64,000 nucleotides of DNA from Rhodobacterales bacterium 32-67-9 (GCA_002280515.1 NCEA01000022.1:1-64000); one strand, 5' to 3'. Positions 17,935-27,055 are shown, counted from the first letter of the stretch. Program-made: numbers and translations. Notes: generated from the sequence alone by a model not told the origin.

Positions 17935-18393
17935 ATGAAGATCGCAATTGCAGGGGACAGCGCCGGTGAAGGGCTGGCGGGCATTCTCGCCGACCATCTC
18001 AAGGGAAGGTTCGAGGTCGCGCATGTGTCGCGCACCGATGCGGGGCCGGACGCCTTCTACGCCAACCTCTCGGACCGCGTCGCCACGGCGGTGATGGCCG
18101 GCGAGTACGACCGCGCGATACTGGTCTGCGGCACCGGAATCGGCGTGTCGATCGCGGCCAACAAGGTGCCGGGCATCCGTGCCGCGCTGTGCCACGACAC
18201 CTATTCCGCCGAACGCGCGGCGCTGTCGAACAACGCCCAGATCATCACCATGGGCGCGCGGGTGATCGGACCCGAGCTTGCGAAAGCGATCGCCGATGCC
18301 TTCCTGAAGGAGACGTTCGACGAAAAGGGCCGCTCGGCCGGCAATGTGGCGGCGATCAACGAGGTGGATGCCAAGTACCACGGGCGGTCCTGA
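17935..18393 (+). CDS. eryI: D-erythrulose-4-phosphate isomerase EryI (RpiB type)
   Basis: A 152-residue RpiB/LacAB-family isomerase. The N-terminal GDSAGE and the active-site segment [13 protein letters not shown] carry the conserved aspartate and cysteine. In the erythritol pathway this enzyme makes D-erythrose 4-phosphate, which then enters the pentose phosphate pathway. The start at 17935 has a GGAAAGGA ribosome-binding site 6-13 bases upstream; an ATG 5 bases earlier is out of frame. It is the last gene of the eryR operon, with the cuyR-like LysR gene convergent downstream. Confidence 0.85.
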   Translation: MKIAIAGDSAGEGLAGILADHLKGRFEVAHVSRTDAGPDAFYANLSDRVATAVMAGEYDRAILVCGTGIGVSIAANKVPGIRAALCHDTYSAERAALSNNAQIITMGARVIGPELAKAIADAFLKETFDEKGRSAGNVAAINEVDAKYHGRS

Positions 18394-18432
18394 TCCGGCC
18401 GGATCGGGCACCGTTGTCCGGGGCGGGGCCGC

Positions 18433-19335
18433 TCAAGCCCCGCGATGGGCGGCAAGCAGATCCCAGACGCCGGCCTCGGTGGAACCCGACGCCCCGGCGA
18501 GCCGCACCGCCGTGATCAGGAGATCGCAGGCGGGCAGTTGGTCGGTAAGGTCGCAGAGCGTGCCTGCCGCCACGTAGCGACTGGACAGCGAGGCCGGCAC
18601 CCAGGCGACGCCCAGTTCCTCCGCCGCGAGTTCGACCGCCGCGAGAGTGAGCGCGGTTTCGACCTGCTGGTCGACGGCAAGGCCGGGATCAAGCTGCGGA
18701 AAGACCACCCGCTCCAGCACCTGGCCGAGAAAGACATTGGCGGGATAGGCGATGACCGGCAGTTCGCCCGCCTGGACGGCATGGCGCATCCGCCCGGCGG
18801 CTCCGGTCGCGCAGACCGGGATCAGCCGGTCGACCCCGAGAGCCGTGGCCTCGATATAGTCCGCCTCGATCGGATGGTCCTGCCCCGGTACCCTGTAGAC
18901 GATGGCGATGTCGGCCTGGCGCGACAGAAGCTGGGCGAAGCATTCGTCGAGATTGGCGGAACGCAGGCGGATATAGGTATCCTGTCGGCGGGCCTGGACG
19001 GCACGGATCAGGCCGGGGGTGAAGGCGGCGGTCAGCGCGTGCTGGCTGGCGATCACGATGCGGTTCAAGGCGCGCCGGTCGCCGCGCCTCAGATCCTCGA
19101 CCAGCTGGCGCAGCCCGGCCGCGAGCCGCGCGATCTGTTCGCGCTGGTCCCCGGTCGTCGCGCGAAGCTGCACCGGCTTGCGCGCGCGGTCGAAAAGCTG
19201 CACCCCGACATAGTCCTCGATGTTGCGGATCCGGCGCGAAAACGCCGACTGCGTCAGATGCCGCCGATCGGCCGCTTCCGAAAACGAGCCGGTTTCAGCG
19301 ACCGCGAGGATGTCTTCAAGCCATTCCAGACGCAT
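18433..19335 (-). CDS. LysR-family transcriptional regulator (CuyR-like)
   Basis: A 300-residue LysR regulator. The N-terminal helix-turn-helix covers about residues 1-60 (GSFSEAADRRHLTQSAFSRR), and a periplasmic-binding-protein-like effector domain follows. The start at 19335 (MRLEWLEDIL) is preferred; an ATG at 19350 would place the start inside the inverted repeat at 19345-19367. It is divergent from the cuyA-like gene and probably controls it. In roseobacters a LysR gene named cuyR sits beside cuyA, but the effector here is not known. Confidence 0.8.
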   Translation of the reverse strand: MRLEWLEDILAVAETGSFSEAADRRHLTQSAFSRRIRNIEDYVGVQLFDRARKPVQLRATTGDQREQIARLAAGLRQLVEDLRRGDRRALNRIVIASQHALTAAFTPGLIRAVQARRQDTYIRLRSANLDECFAQLLSRQADIAIVYRVPGQDHPIEADYIEATALGVDRLIPVCATGAAGRMRHAVQAGELPVIAYPANVFLGQVLERVVFPQLDPGLAVDQQVETALTLAAVELAAEELGVAWVPASLSSRYVAAGTLCDLTDQLPACDLLITAVRLAGASGSTEAGVWDLLAAHRGA

Positions 19336-19344
19336 TTGCGCACC

Positions 19345-19367
19345 TAACATGCAGTATGTGCATGTTA
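19345..19367. promoter_or_regulatory. perfect inverted repeat in the LysR/cuyA divergent region
   Basis: Arms TAACATGCA (19345-19353) and TGCATGTTA (19359-19367) are perfectly complementary around the 5-base spacer GTATG. The repeat starts 10 bases upstream of the LysR start codon and 80 bases upstream of cuyA, the expected place for a LysR autoregulatory site. It is the most regular palindrome I found in any promoter region of the window. Confidence 0.6.
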
Positions 19368-19446
19368 TATGGAGAATTTGGAATTTGCATTAGCTTTTCA
19401 TTCCCGACACCATATGAATAACGCAAGTTGTCGATAGGACCAGCCG

Positions 19447-20472
19447 ATGCATCTCGCCCGTTTCCCCCGCCATTTCCTCGCCCATCTGCCGACGCCGCTC
19501 GAACGGCTCGACCGGCTCACGAAAGACCTCGGCGGGCCGGAAATCTGGATCAAGCGCGACGATTGCACCGGCCTGTCGACGGGCGGCAACAAGACCCGCA
19601 AGCTTGAATTCCTGATGGCCGAGGCCGAGGCGATGGGCGCCGACATGGTGATGACGCAAGGCGCGACGCAGTCGAACCACGCCCGCCAGACGGCGGCCTT
19701 TGCGGCCAAACTGGGGATGAAGTGCCATATCTTGCTGGAGGACCGCACTGGGTCCAATGATGCGAACTACAACCACAACGGGAACGTCCTTCTCGACCAC
19801 CTGCACGGGGCCACGACCGAGAAGCGTGGGCCGGGTCTCGACATGAATGCCGAGATGGAGGCGGTGGCCGAGACCTTCCGCAAGGCCGGGCGCAAGGTCT
19901 ACACCATTCCCGGCGGCGGTTCGAACCCGACGGGCGCGCTCGGCTATGTCAATTGCGCCTTCGAGCTTGTCTCGCAGGCCAACGACCGCGGCCTCGTCAT
20001 CGACCATATCGCCACGGCGACCGGCAGCGCCGGCACCCAGGCCGGGCTGATCGTCGGGTTGAAGGCGATCAACGCCGGCATTCCGCTGCAAGGCTTCGGG
20101 GTTCGCGCGCCGAAAGCGAAACAGGAAGACATGGTCTTCGCGCTGGCCCAGAAGACCGCCGAGAAACTCGGCTGCTCCGGCGTGGTGAAACGCGAGGACG
20201 TGGTGGCCGACAGCGATTACGTCGGCGCCGGATACGGCATCCCGCGCGAGGATACGCTGGAGGCGATCCGCATGTTCGCGGAGCTGGAGGGCATCCTTCT
20301 CGACCCGGTCTATTCCGGCAAGGGCGCGGCCGGCCTCATCGACTACATCCGCAAGGGCCGTTACAAGAAGGGGGAGCGGGTGGTCTTCCTCCACACCGGC
20401 GGCGCGGCCGCGCTCTTTGGCTACGACGCGGTCCTCGAGGGTGACCGGGCGCGGGGGGCCAGTCAGCCGTGA
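19447..20472 (+). CDS. cuyA: L-cysteate sulfo-lyase CuyA / D-cysteine desulfhydrase family
   Basis: A 341-residue fold-type II PLP enzyme of the ACC deaminase/D-cysteine desulfhydrase family. The PLP lysine is in [13 protein letters not shown] (near residue 54) and the phosphate-binding loop is near GSAGTQAGL. CuyA of roseobacters, which cleaves L-cysteate to pyruvate, sulfite and ammonia, belongs to this family and has this length. The adjacent LysR gene, racemase and taurine-type importer favour the cysteate assignment. D-cysteine desulfhydrase cannot be excluded from sequence alone. Confidence 0.75.
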   Translation: MHLARFPRHFLAHLPTPLERLDRLTKDLGGPEIWIKRDDCTGLSTGGNKTRKLEFLMAEAEAMGADMVMTQGATQSNHARQTAAFAAKLGMKCHILLEDRTGSNDANYNHNGNVLLDHLHGATTEKRGPGLDMNAEMEAVAETFRKAGRKVYTIPGGGSNPTGALGYVNCAFELVSQANDRGLVIDHIATATGSAGTQAGLIVGLKAINAGIPLQGFGVRAPKAKQEDMVFALAQKTAEKLGCSGVVKREDVVADSDYVGAGYGIPREDTLEAIRMFAELEGILLDPVYSGKGAAGLIDYIRKGRYKKGERVVFLHTGGAAALFGYDAVLEGDRARGASQP

Positions 20473-20533
20473 CGAGAATGCCGGGCCGGGACAGCGCAAG
20501 CGGACGGGGCCGGTATTCCGGGGCGGAAACGGT

Positions 20534-21262
20534 ATGAGGCGGGTCGGCATTCTCGGCGGCATGGGGCCGGAAGCGACGGTGCTTCTGATGCAGAAACTCA
20601 TCGCCGCCGTGCCGGCCAGGGATGACGCCGACCACATTCCGCTGCTCGTCGACCAGAACCCGCAGGTGCCCTCGCGCATCAAGTTCCTGATCGAGGGGGA
20701 GGGTGTCGATCCCGGCCCGGTTCTGGCCGCGATGGCCGTCCGGCTTGAACAGGCCGGGGCTGCGGCGCTGGCGATGCCCTGCAACACCGCGCATCATTTC
20801 GCGCCCGAGGTCCGCGCCGCCGTGCGGGTGCCGTTCCTCGACATGGTGGCGCTGGCGGTGGAGCGCGCCCGTGCCGAAGCCGGTGCAGAGACACGTGCCG
20901 GGGGCAGGGTCGGCATCCTCGCCTCGCCTGCCGTGCGCAAGGTCGGGCTGTTCGACACGGCTCTCGCGGCGGCCGGGCTGACGGCGGTCTATCCCGACGA
21001 CGAGGCGGCTATGCTGGGCGCCATCCGCCGGATCAAGGCGGAGGGGCCCGCCGATGCCGCCCGCGTGGTGCTGCGCGCCGCGTCCGCCACGCTTCTGGCG
21101 GAAGGGGCACGGGTCCAGATGATCGCCTGCACCGAGTTTTCCCTGATCGCGGACGCCATCGCGCCGGGGGCAGCGGTCTTCGACACGCTTGACGTGCTCG
21201 TGTCCGCGATAAAGGATTTCGCGCAAGGGAATGGCGCGGAAGGAGGAGCGGCGGCACCCTAG
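20534..21262 (+). CDS. aspartate/glutamate racemase family protein
   Basis: A 242-residue two-cysteine, cofactor-independent racemase. GGMGPEAT is at residues 8-15, and the catalytic cysteines are in AMPCNTAHH and IACTEFSL. The start at 20534 gives the normal N-terminus (MRRVGILGGMGPEAT); an in-frame ATG at 20417 lies inside cuyA. Lying between a probable cysteate lyase and a taurine-type importer, it may interconvert D- and L-cysteate; the analogy between aspartate and cysteate makes this chemically plausible. The function is inferred. Confidence 0.75.
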   Translation: MRRVGILGGMGPEATVLLMQKLIAAVPARDDADHIPLLVDQNPQVPSRIKFLIEGEGVDPGPVLAAMAVRLEQAGAAALAMPCNTAHHFAPEVRAAVRVPFLDMVALAVERARAEAGAETRAGGRVGILASPAVRKVGLFDTALAAAGLTAVYPDDEAAMLGAIRRIKAEGPADAARVVLRAASATLLAEGARVQMIACTEFSLIADAIAPGAAVFDTLDVLVSAIKDFAQGNGAEGGAAAP

Positions 21263-21303
21263 ACCGCTGGCCTCGAAACGCTAACAACAGTGAGGATACA
21301 AAG

Positions 21304-22290
21304 ATGAAACACAGACTGACCCATCTGATGGCCGGCGTCGCGACCTTCGCCATGATCGCCGGCGCCGCCTCGGCCGAAAAGATCATCATCGGCCATTTCG
21401 GCAACCCGACGCCGATGCAGCTTTTGGCATCGTCGGATTCGCTGCAACAGGAAACCGGCTGGGAGATCGAGTGGCGCAAATTCGCCGCCGGCACCGACGT
21501 CATCGCTGCGATGGCGTCGGGCGACGTGGTCCTGTCCGAACTCGGCTCCTCCCCGCTCGCCATCGCGGCGAGCCAGGGTGTCGATCTTCAGCTCATCGCC
21601 TACTCTGACGTGATCGGTCAGGCGGAATCGCTGATCGCCCACGACGGCTCGGGGATCGAGAGCGTGGCGGACCTCAAGGGCAAGCGCATCGCGGTGCCGG
21701 TCGGCTCGACGGCGCATTTCTCACTCATGGGGGCGCTTCAGCACGAAGGCATCGCCGAGGCCGACGTCACGATCATGAACATGCCGCCGGATCAGATCGC
21801 CGCCGCCTGGGAACAGGGCGTGGTCGATGCGGCGTGGATCTGGCAGCCGGTGCAGTCCGAGATTCTGAAGACCGGCAAGCTGATCATCGGCGCCGACCAG
21901 ACGGCGGAGTGGGGTTTCCCGACCTTTGACGGCTGGGTGGTCGACCGCGAGTTCGGCCAGGCGAACAAGGACAAGGTCGTCGCCTTCCTGAAGGCGATCG
22001 ACAAGGTGAACGCCGCCTATCTCGCCGATCCGGCCGCCTGGACCGTCGACAGCACCGAGGTGCAGACGCTCGCCACCGCGACCGGCGCCGATCCCGCGCA
22101 GGTGCCGGGCATCCTCGAAGGCTTCACCTTCCTGCCGATGGCCACGCAGGTGAGCGACACCTGGCTTGGCGGGGCGGCGGCGACCGTCAAGGGCACGGCC
22201 GAGTTCCTGAAGGCCGCGGGGCGCATCGATTCCGTCGGGGACGACTATTCCGGCTTCGTCAACGCCGAGTTCGCCGACGCCGCGAAGTGA
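21304..22290 (+). CDS. tauA: taurine/sulfonate ABC transporter substrate-binding protein
   Basis: A 328-residue periplasmic binding protein of the TauA/SsuA/NMT1 type. A Sec signal peptide covers residues 1-24 (cleavage after ASA) and the mature protein starts EKIIIGHFGNPTPMQL. SELGSSPLAIAASQGVDL and GKRIAVPVGSTAHFSLM are typical of TauA. It is followed by tauB and tauC after a strong intercistronic hairpin. Linkage to cuyA suggests the ligand may be cysteate or taurine. Confidence 0.85.
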   Translation: MKHRLTHLMAGVATFAMIAGAASAEKIIIGHFGNPTPMQLLASSDSLQQETGWEIEWRKFAAGTDVIAAMASGDVVLSELGSSPLAIAASQGVDLQLIAYSDVIGQAESLIAHDGSGIESVADLKGKRIAVPVGSTAHFSLMGALQHEGIAEADVTIMNMPPDQIAAAWEQGVVDAAWIWQPVQSEILKTGKLIIGADQTAEWGFPTFDGWVVDREFGQANKDKVVAFLKAIDKVNAAYLADPAAWTVDSTEVQTLATATGADPAQVPGILEGFTFLPMATQVSDTWLGGAAATVKGTAEFLKAAGRIDSVGDDYSGFVNAEFADAAK

Positions 22291-22297
22291 TCCGATC

Positions 22298-22330
22298 CGG
22301 TCCCGGCCGGCATGAGGCCGGCCGGGACCG
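22298..22330 (+). terminator. intercistronic hairpin between tauA and tauB
   Basis: A perfect 14-bp GC-rich stem (22298-22311 with 22317-22330) closes a 5-base loop. It starts 8 bases after the tauA stop and ends 21 bases before the tauB start. There is no T-run, so it is better read as a partial terminator or 3'-end stabiliser that lets the binding protein be made in excess over the membrane components. Confidence 0.65.
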
Positions 22331-22351
22331 AACCGATAAGGGAATCCGTGC

Positions 22352-23140
22352 ATGGGGCTGATTATCAGCGACGCCTCCGTCGTCTATCCCGCTGCCGATG
22401 GCCGCCCGCCGGTCGCGGCGCTCTCGAGGATAGACCTCGAGATCGAGAACGACGATTTTGTCGTGGCGCTCGGGGCGTCGGGCTGCGGAAAATCGACGCT
22501 GCTGAACCTGATCGCGGGGTTCCTCTCGCCAAGCTCGGGGGAAATCCTGCTGGATGGCCGCAAGGTGTCGGGGCCTGGAGCCGACCGGTCGGTGGTCTTT
22601 CAGAAACACGCGCTGCTGCCGTGGCTGAACGTCATCGACAACGTCGCTTTCGGGCTGAAGATGCAATCCGTGCCGGAGCGGGAGCGCTACCCGATCGCCG
22701 AGAAGTTCGTGGCCCTTCTCGGTCTCGACGGGTTCCAGAAATCGCCGGTCTACAAGCTTTCCGGCGGTATGCAGCAGCGGGTCGGCATCGCGCGGGCGCT
22801 GACCTGCGATCCGAAGGTCCTCCTGATGGATGAACCGCTTGGCGCGCTTGATGCATTGACCCGCGAAAAGGCGCAGGAGCTGATCCTGCGGATCTGGGAC
22901 GAGACCCACAAGTCGGTGTTCTTCATCACCCACAGCGTGGAAGAGGCGCTTTTCATGGGCACCAAGCTGATCGTGATGTCGCCGCGTCCGGGGCGTATCG
23001 CCCACCGCTTCGACCTGCAATTCTCACGCCAGTTTCTAGCCGGCGCATCGGCCCGCGCGGTCAAGGCCTCGCACGAGTTCATCGCGCTGCGCGAGGAGGT
23101 GCTGGGGATCATCTTCGCCGACGAGGAGGCTGTGGCATGA
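22352..23140 (+). CDS. tauB: taurine-type ABC transporter ATPase
   Basis: A 262-residue SsuB/TauB-type ATPase. Walker A is GASGCGKST, the Q-loop FQKHALLPW, the signature LSGGMQQR and Walker B LLMDEPLGALD, and the switch histidine is in FITHSVEEA. All residues look canonical. It pairs with the permease that starts within its stop codon (4-base overlap). Confidence 0.88.
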   Translation: MGLIISDASVVYPAADGRPPVAALSRIDLEIENDDFVVALGASGCGKSTLLNLIAGFLSPSSGEILLDGRKVSGPGADRSVVFQKHALLPWLNVIDNVAFGLKMQSVPERERYPIAEKFVALLGLDGFQKSPVYKLSGGMQQRVGIARALTCDPKVLLMDEPLGALDALTREKAQELILRIWDETHKSVFFITHSVEEALFMGTKLIVMSPRPGRIAHRFDLQFSRQFLAGASARAVKASHEFIALREEVLGIIFADEEAVA

Positions 23141-24009
23141 GCGACGGGACCGGGAAAACACCGGACGCGAAGACCGGCGGTTTCTTCGCATCGCTCGGCA
23201 AGAGCCGGCCGACGAAGCCCGGCGAGATCTACGGGGTGCCGGGGCAGGGCGATACGCTCTGGCTGTCGCTCGGCTCCATCGCGGTCCTGATCTTCATCTG
23301 GTGGCTGGTGACGGCGATGGGCTGGGTGAAGCCGCTCTTCGTGCCCTCGCCGGGGGCCATAGTGACGAAATTCTTCGAGATTGCCCAGAACGGCTTCACC
23401 AATACCTCGTTCTTCGACCATGTCGCGATCTCCACGGCGCGGGTCTTCGGCGCCTTCCTTCTGGCCTGCGCCATCGGCATCCCGCTTGGCCTCGCCATGG
23501 GGATGAGCCCGCTGGTCCGCGGCATCTTCGATCCGCCGATCGAGTTCTACCGGCCGATCCCGCCCTTGGCCTACCTGCCGCTGATGATCATCTGGTTCGG
23601 CATCGGCGAGACCTCGAAGGTGCTCCTGATCTTTCTCTCGGTCTTCGCCCCGGTGGCCCTCGGCGCGCGGTCGGGGGTGAAATCCGCCGCGATCGAGCAG
23701 ATCCACGCCGCCTATTCCTTCGGCGCTTCGCGCTGGCAGGTGATGCGGCACGTGATCCTGCCCTCGGCCTTGCCGGAGATCCTGACCGCGATGCGGATCG
23801 GCATCGGTTTCGGCTGGACCACGCTCGTCGCCGCCGAGATGGTCGCGGCGACCAAGGGGCTTGGCTACATGGTGCTGTCGGCGTCGCAGTTCCTGCAGAC
23901 CTCGACGGTGATCATGGGAATCGTGGTGATCGCCGCCATCGCCTATGCCTTCGACCTCCTGATGCGCTTCGTGGAACGAAAGGTGGTGCCGTGGAAGGGC
24001 CGGATGTAG
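23137..24009 (+). CDS. tauC: taurine-type ABC transporter permease
   Basis: A 290-residue permease of the TauC/SsuC family with about six transmembrane segments after a hydrophilic N-terminus of about 45 residues. The EAA loop (AAYSFGASRWQVMRHVILPSA) is near residues 190-210. It overlaps tauB by 4 bases and ends the operon. Confidence 0.87.
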   Translation: MSDGTGKTPDAKTGGFFASLGKSRPTKPGEIYGVPGQGDTLWLSLGSIAVLIFIWWLVTAMGWVKPLFVPSPGAIVTKFFEIAQNGFTNTSFFDHVAISTARVFGAFLLACAIGIPLGLAMGMSPLVRGIFDPPIEFYRPIPPLAYLPLMIIWFGIGETSKVLLIFLSVFAPVALGARSGVKSAAIEQIHAAYSFGASRWQVMRHVILPSALPEILTAMRIGIGFGWTTLVAAEMVAATKGLGYMVLSASQFLQTSTVIMGIVVIAAIAYAFDLLMRFVERKVVPWKGRM

Positions 24010-24113
24010 GCGGGCCGGCCCCGCAAGCGCCCCCGGCCCGCGCCGCATCTCGATAATCTGACCCACCTGTGCCGCCCGTCACAGCCGGACGCGGGCCGTC
24101 CCTGCGATCCTGT

Positions 24114-24154
24114 CCCTGTCGAAGAGCCGTTCGCTCTTCCTGCAATCGACAGGG
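24114..24154 (+). promoter_or_regulatory. long stem-loop covering the ribosome-binding site of the small exported protein gene
   Basis: CCCTGTCGA (24114-24122) pairs with TCGACAGGG (24146-24154). An inner perfect stem, GAAGAGC (24121-24127) with GCTCTTC (24133-24139), can form within it, with a one-sided bulge. The AGGG of the right arm is the ribosome-binding site of the gene at 24162. The structure could therefore limit translation of that gene, for example as a thermosensor or an attenuator. This is inference from base pairing. Confidence 0.5.
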
Positions 24155-24161
24155 TGAACAG

Positions 24162-24347
24162 ATGATCAAAGTCATTATCCTTGCAAGCATCGCCGCCGCT
24201 TCGGCGGCCCCCCTCCATGCCGCCCCCGACACCGGGATTTCGCCGCACCTGACCGGGGTGGACGAGGTCCAGCGCGTCGATCCCGGCAAGACGCTGAAGC
24301 TGATCAAGCGCATCAGGGACGCGGGCGGCGCCCGTATCGCATCGTAA
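24162..24347 (+). CDS. small exported protein with C-terminal DP-KTL-LI-RI-DAGG motif
   Basis: A 61-residue protein with a probable signal peptide (residues 1-21, cleavage after LHA). The mature part of about 40 residues ends in DPGKTLKLIKRIRDAGG and ARIAS. The same motif ends the small exported protein at 45843-46145, on the other side of the Tad/caspase island. The start at 24162 has AGGGTG 6-11 bases upstream; the longer in-frame start at 24069 lacks a signal peptide. The function is unknown. Confidence 0.6.
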   Translation: MIKVIILASIAAASAAPLHAAPDTGISPHLTGVDEVQRVDPGKTLKLIKRIRDAGGARIAS

Positions 24348-24502
24348 ACGACGCAGCCGCTGCCCTGGCGCGGCCGGGGTAGGCTCGTTCCGTCACAAAC
24401 GACGCCAGCCAGAGGAGATGACAGGATGTCCTGCCCCGTAATCGTGTCCGCCACGGCCCCGGAGCCGGCCACCGTCGCGACCACTGGAAGGAGGGCATCC
24501 AG

Positions 24503-26953
24503 ATGAGACGCCTAGGTTCCGGACTTCTCGCGGGCCTTCTCCTGTCCACTTGCCTGACCGGCGCAGGACAGGCGCAGGGCATGCGCGAACTAGACCGTTT
24601 GCTGGGCGGTGCCCCCGGTTTTCAGGCGCTTCGCGGCATCGACACCGCGACCCGCGCGGCGCGGCGCTATGCGATCGTGATCGGCAATTCCGACTATTCG
24701 GCGATCCCCGACCTGCCCAACGCCCATGCCGACGCGGGCGCCATGGCGGAGTTCTTCAAGGCGCAAGGCTATGAGGTGCATTTCCATCTCGACATCACCA
24801 AGCGCGGCTTCGAGGACACGCTCCGCCGGGTTCTCTTCGACGTCGACAAGGATACCGAGGTCGTCGTCTTCTTCGCCGGCCACGGCTTCCAGATCGGGTC
24901 GGAGAATTACCTCGTCCCCGTCGATGCCGATCTCGACACGATCTACGACGTGCCGTTCGAGGCGGTCTCGCTCGGCTCGCTCGTCGGCATCGTCGGCGCG
25001 CGGGCGCGGCTTCAGGTGGTGATCCTCGACAGTTGCCGCAACAATCCCTTCGCCGGGAAATCCGTCCTGACCCGCATCGGCAACGAGTTGCGCGAGGCGC
25101 GGACCGGATTTTCCTCGCAGGCCGCGCCCCTGAATTCGATGCTGATCTTCTCGACCGCGCCCGGCTCCGTCGCCTTTGACGGCGAGGGCACGAACAGCCC
25201 TTTCACCGCGGCGCTGATCGAAGAGGTCAGCGACGCGCCGGACGCGCTGGTCAAGGAGGTGTTCGAAGGCGTGCGGCGCATGGTGTTCGAGCGGACCAAT
25301 GGCCGCCAGGTGCCGTGGGACAGCTCCACCCTTGTCGAGCCGGCAAGCTTCGGCCTTGGCAACGCCCTGACCAAACCGATCCTCGTCAGCAGCACCGGCG
25401 GCGGGATCAATCGCGGTCTTGCCCGCATCGTGCCGCCGGAGGAGGCGAGCCAAGTGGTGCAGGTGGCCGAGACCCGCGCCGTCCTGGAGGCGGATTTCGT
25501 CCCCGAGGTGAAGATCGGCTTCGTCCTGCGCGACGGGCTTGATCTTGCGCCCACCGATACCGTGACGATCGTCAGGCAGCCGAAGACCGGGCGCCTGGTT
25601 TTGCCCGACGAAACCGGGTTCCAGCGCAACGTCGTGGGCGAAGCCCTGTCGAGCGCCGATGTCGACCGGCTGATCCTCGTCAACGATTCCGTGCAGGTGC
25701 CCGCGACCTCGCTCATAAACGGGGTGATCGAGGACGGCATCACCGTCAGCGTTGGCGGCGAAGAACAGCGCCTGCAACTGAACCTGAAGCCGAACCCTTG
25801 CGATTTCGAGGCGGGTGACCACCTCGACCCCGACGGCATGGGCCTCACGCGCTACGCCAACGAGATCCGCCCCGAACTGGCGCTGGAAGCCTGCCGCGCC
25901 GCCGTCGCGGCGGAACCCGACAACGGGCGCTTCCACTACCAGCTTGGCCGCGCGCTGATTTCGCTGCGCCAGACGGCCGAGGCGAAGGCCGAATTCGAGC
26001 GTGCAAAGGAACTGGGCCATACCCGCGCCTGGCAGGCGCTCGGCAACGCGATCCTGAACGAAGCGAAGGAAACCGGCGGCGTTTCCAATCCGAAGGCGTC
26101 CGAGGCGGTGCTTCAGCTTTTCGCGCAAGGTGTCGACAAGGGCGATCCTTACGCCTTCTACTCGCTCGGCCGGCAGTTCATGCGCTTCGGCGGCACCAAT
26201 GAAATCGAGATCGAGGGCTACGACCTGATGATGCGGGCGCTTGAGGTCGGCCATACCTTCGCGATGAACGAGCTTGGCTATTTCTACCTTCAGGAAGACG
26301 GCGAGTTCTACGACGCCGAGCGCGGACTGCGCTACCTGCGTGAAAGTGCCGCCCGCGACGACATCTACGGCTTCAACAACATGGGTCTTGTCTATCTGAA
26401 CGGCCTTGGCGGCACCGAAGTCGACGATGCCGCCGCCGTCGAGATGTTCCGCAAGGCGGCCGAGGGCGGTCACCCGAACGCGCCCTTCAACCTTGGCCGC
26501 ATGTACCGCGACGGCCGCGTCGCCGGCGGGCGCGACCTCAAGGCGGCGGTCGAATGGTTCAGCGAGGGGCTTGAGCGCGGCGACGCCAATTCCGGCGGCA
26601 ACGCGGCCTACCTGATTTCCAGCGAAGGGGTGGCGGGCTACGACCTTTTCGACGCCGCCGTCCTGGCCGCGAAAGCCGCCGCCCTCGTCAACCAGAACGC
26701 GGCGAAGCCGGCGCGCGAGTTGCTCGCGAGTTACAACGAGACGGCGCTGAACGGCGGCGCGCAGAAGCTGATCCGCGAGCTTGGCGGTGCGGTCGAGGCG
26801 GACGGTGCCTTCGGTGCGTCGAGCCAGGCGGCGATGGAGGCGGTTCTGGCCACGCATGGTGCCGGCCCCGCCAGGACCGATCCGCTCGACCGGATCGTCC
26901 AGCTTGCGATGCTGCGCTGGTCCACCTCTCCCTTCCGCGTCGATCTTTACTGA
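24503..26953 (+). CDS. exported caspase-family peptidase with Sel1/TPR repeats
   Basis: An 816-residue protein. Residues 1-25 are a signal peptide, and a caspase (peptidase C14) domain covers about residues 54-290. The catalytic dyad is visible: His127 in FFAGHGFQ and Cys178 in LDSCRNNPF. From about residue 430, helical repeats of the TPR and Sel1 type follow (for example MNELGYFYLQEDGEFYDA, FNNMGLVYLNGLGG, PFNLGRMYRDGRV). The start has GGAGG upstream. It is divergent in orientation from the main Tad operon but belongs to the same caspase-rich island. Substrates are unknown. Confidence 0.82.
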   Translation: MRRLGSGLLAGLLLSTCLTGAGQAQGMRELDRLLGGAPGFQALRGIDTATRAARRYAIVIGNSDYSAIPDLPNAHADAGAMAEFFKAQGYEVHFHLDITKRGFEDTLRRVLFDVDKDTEVVVFFAGHGFQIGSENYLVPVDADLDTIYDVPFEAVSLGSLVGIVGARARLQVVILDSCRNNPFAGKSVLTRIGNELREARTGFSSQAAPLNSMLIFSTAPGSVAFDGEGTNSPFTAALIEEVSDAPDALVKEVFEGVRRMVFERTNGRQVPWDSSTLVEPASFGLGNALTKPILVSSTGGGINRGLARIVPPEEASQVVQVAETRAVLEADFVPEVKIGFVLRDGLDLAPTDTVTIVRQPKTGRLVLPDETGFQRNVVGEALSSADVDRLILVNDSVQVPATSLINGVIEDGITVSVGGEEQRLQLNLKPNPCDFEAGDHLDPDGMGLTRYANEIRPELALEACRAAVAAEPDNGRFHYQLGRALISLRQTAEAKAEFERAKELGHTRAWQALGNAILNEAKETGGVSNPKASEAVLQLFAQGVDKGDPYAFYSLGRQFMRFGGTNEIEIEGYDLMMRALEVGHTFAMNELGYFYLQEDGEFYDAERGLRYLRESAARDDIYGFNNMGLVYLNGLGGTEVDDAAAVEMFRKAAEGGHPNAPFNLGRMYRDGRVAGGRDLKAAVEWFSEGLERGDANSGGNAAYLISSEGVAGYDLFDAAVLAAKAAALVNQNAAKPARELLASYNETALNGGAQKLIRELGGAVEADGAFGASSQAAMEAVLATHGAGPARTDPLDRIVQLAMLRWSTSPFRVDLY

Positions 26954-27055
26954 GGTTTCCCTCCCCCGTCCGACTTGCCCGTGTCCGCGAGGATGCGGGC
27001 ATTTTTGCGGTGGTGCGGGTGCGAGGACTGGTGATCGCACCGCGCAACAGAGGGC

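Noticed and set aside
24348-24502. Small gene or operator between the small exported protein and the Sel1 caspase
   Set aside because: Only a short CAGGA/TCCTG palindrome and a ribosome-binding site are visible; too little to call.
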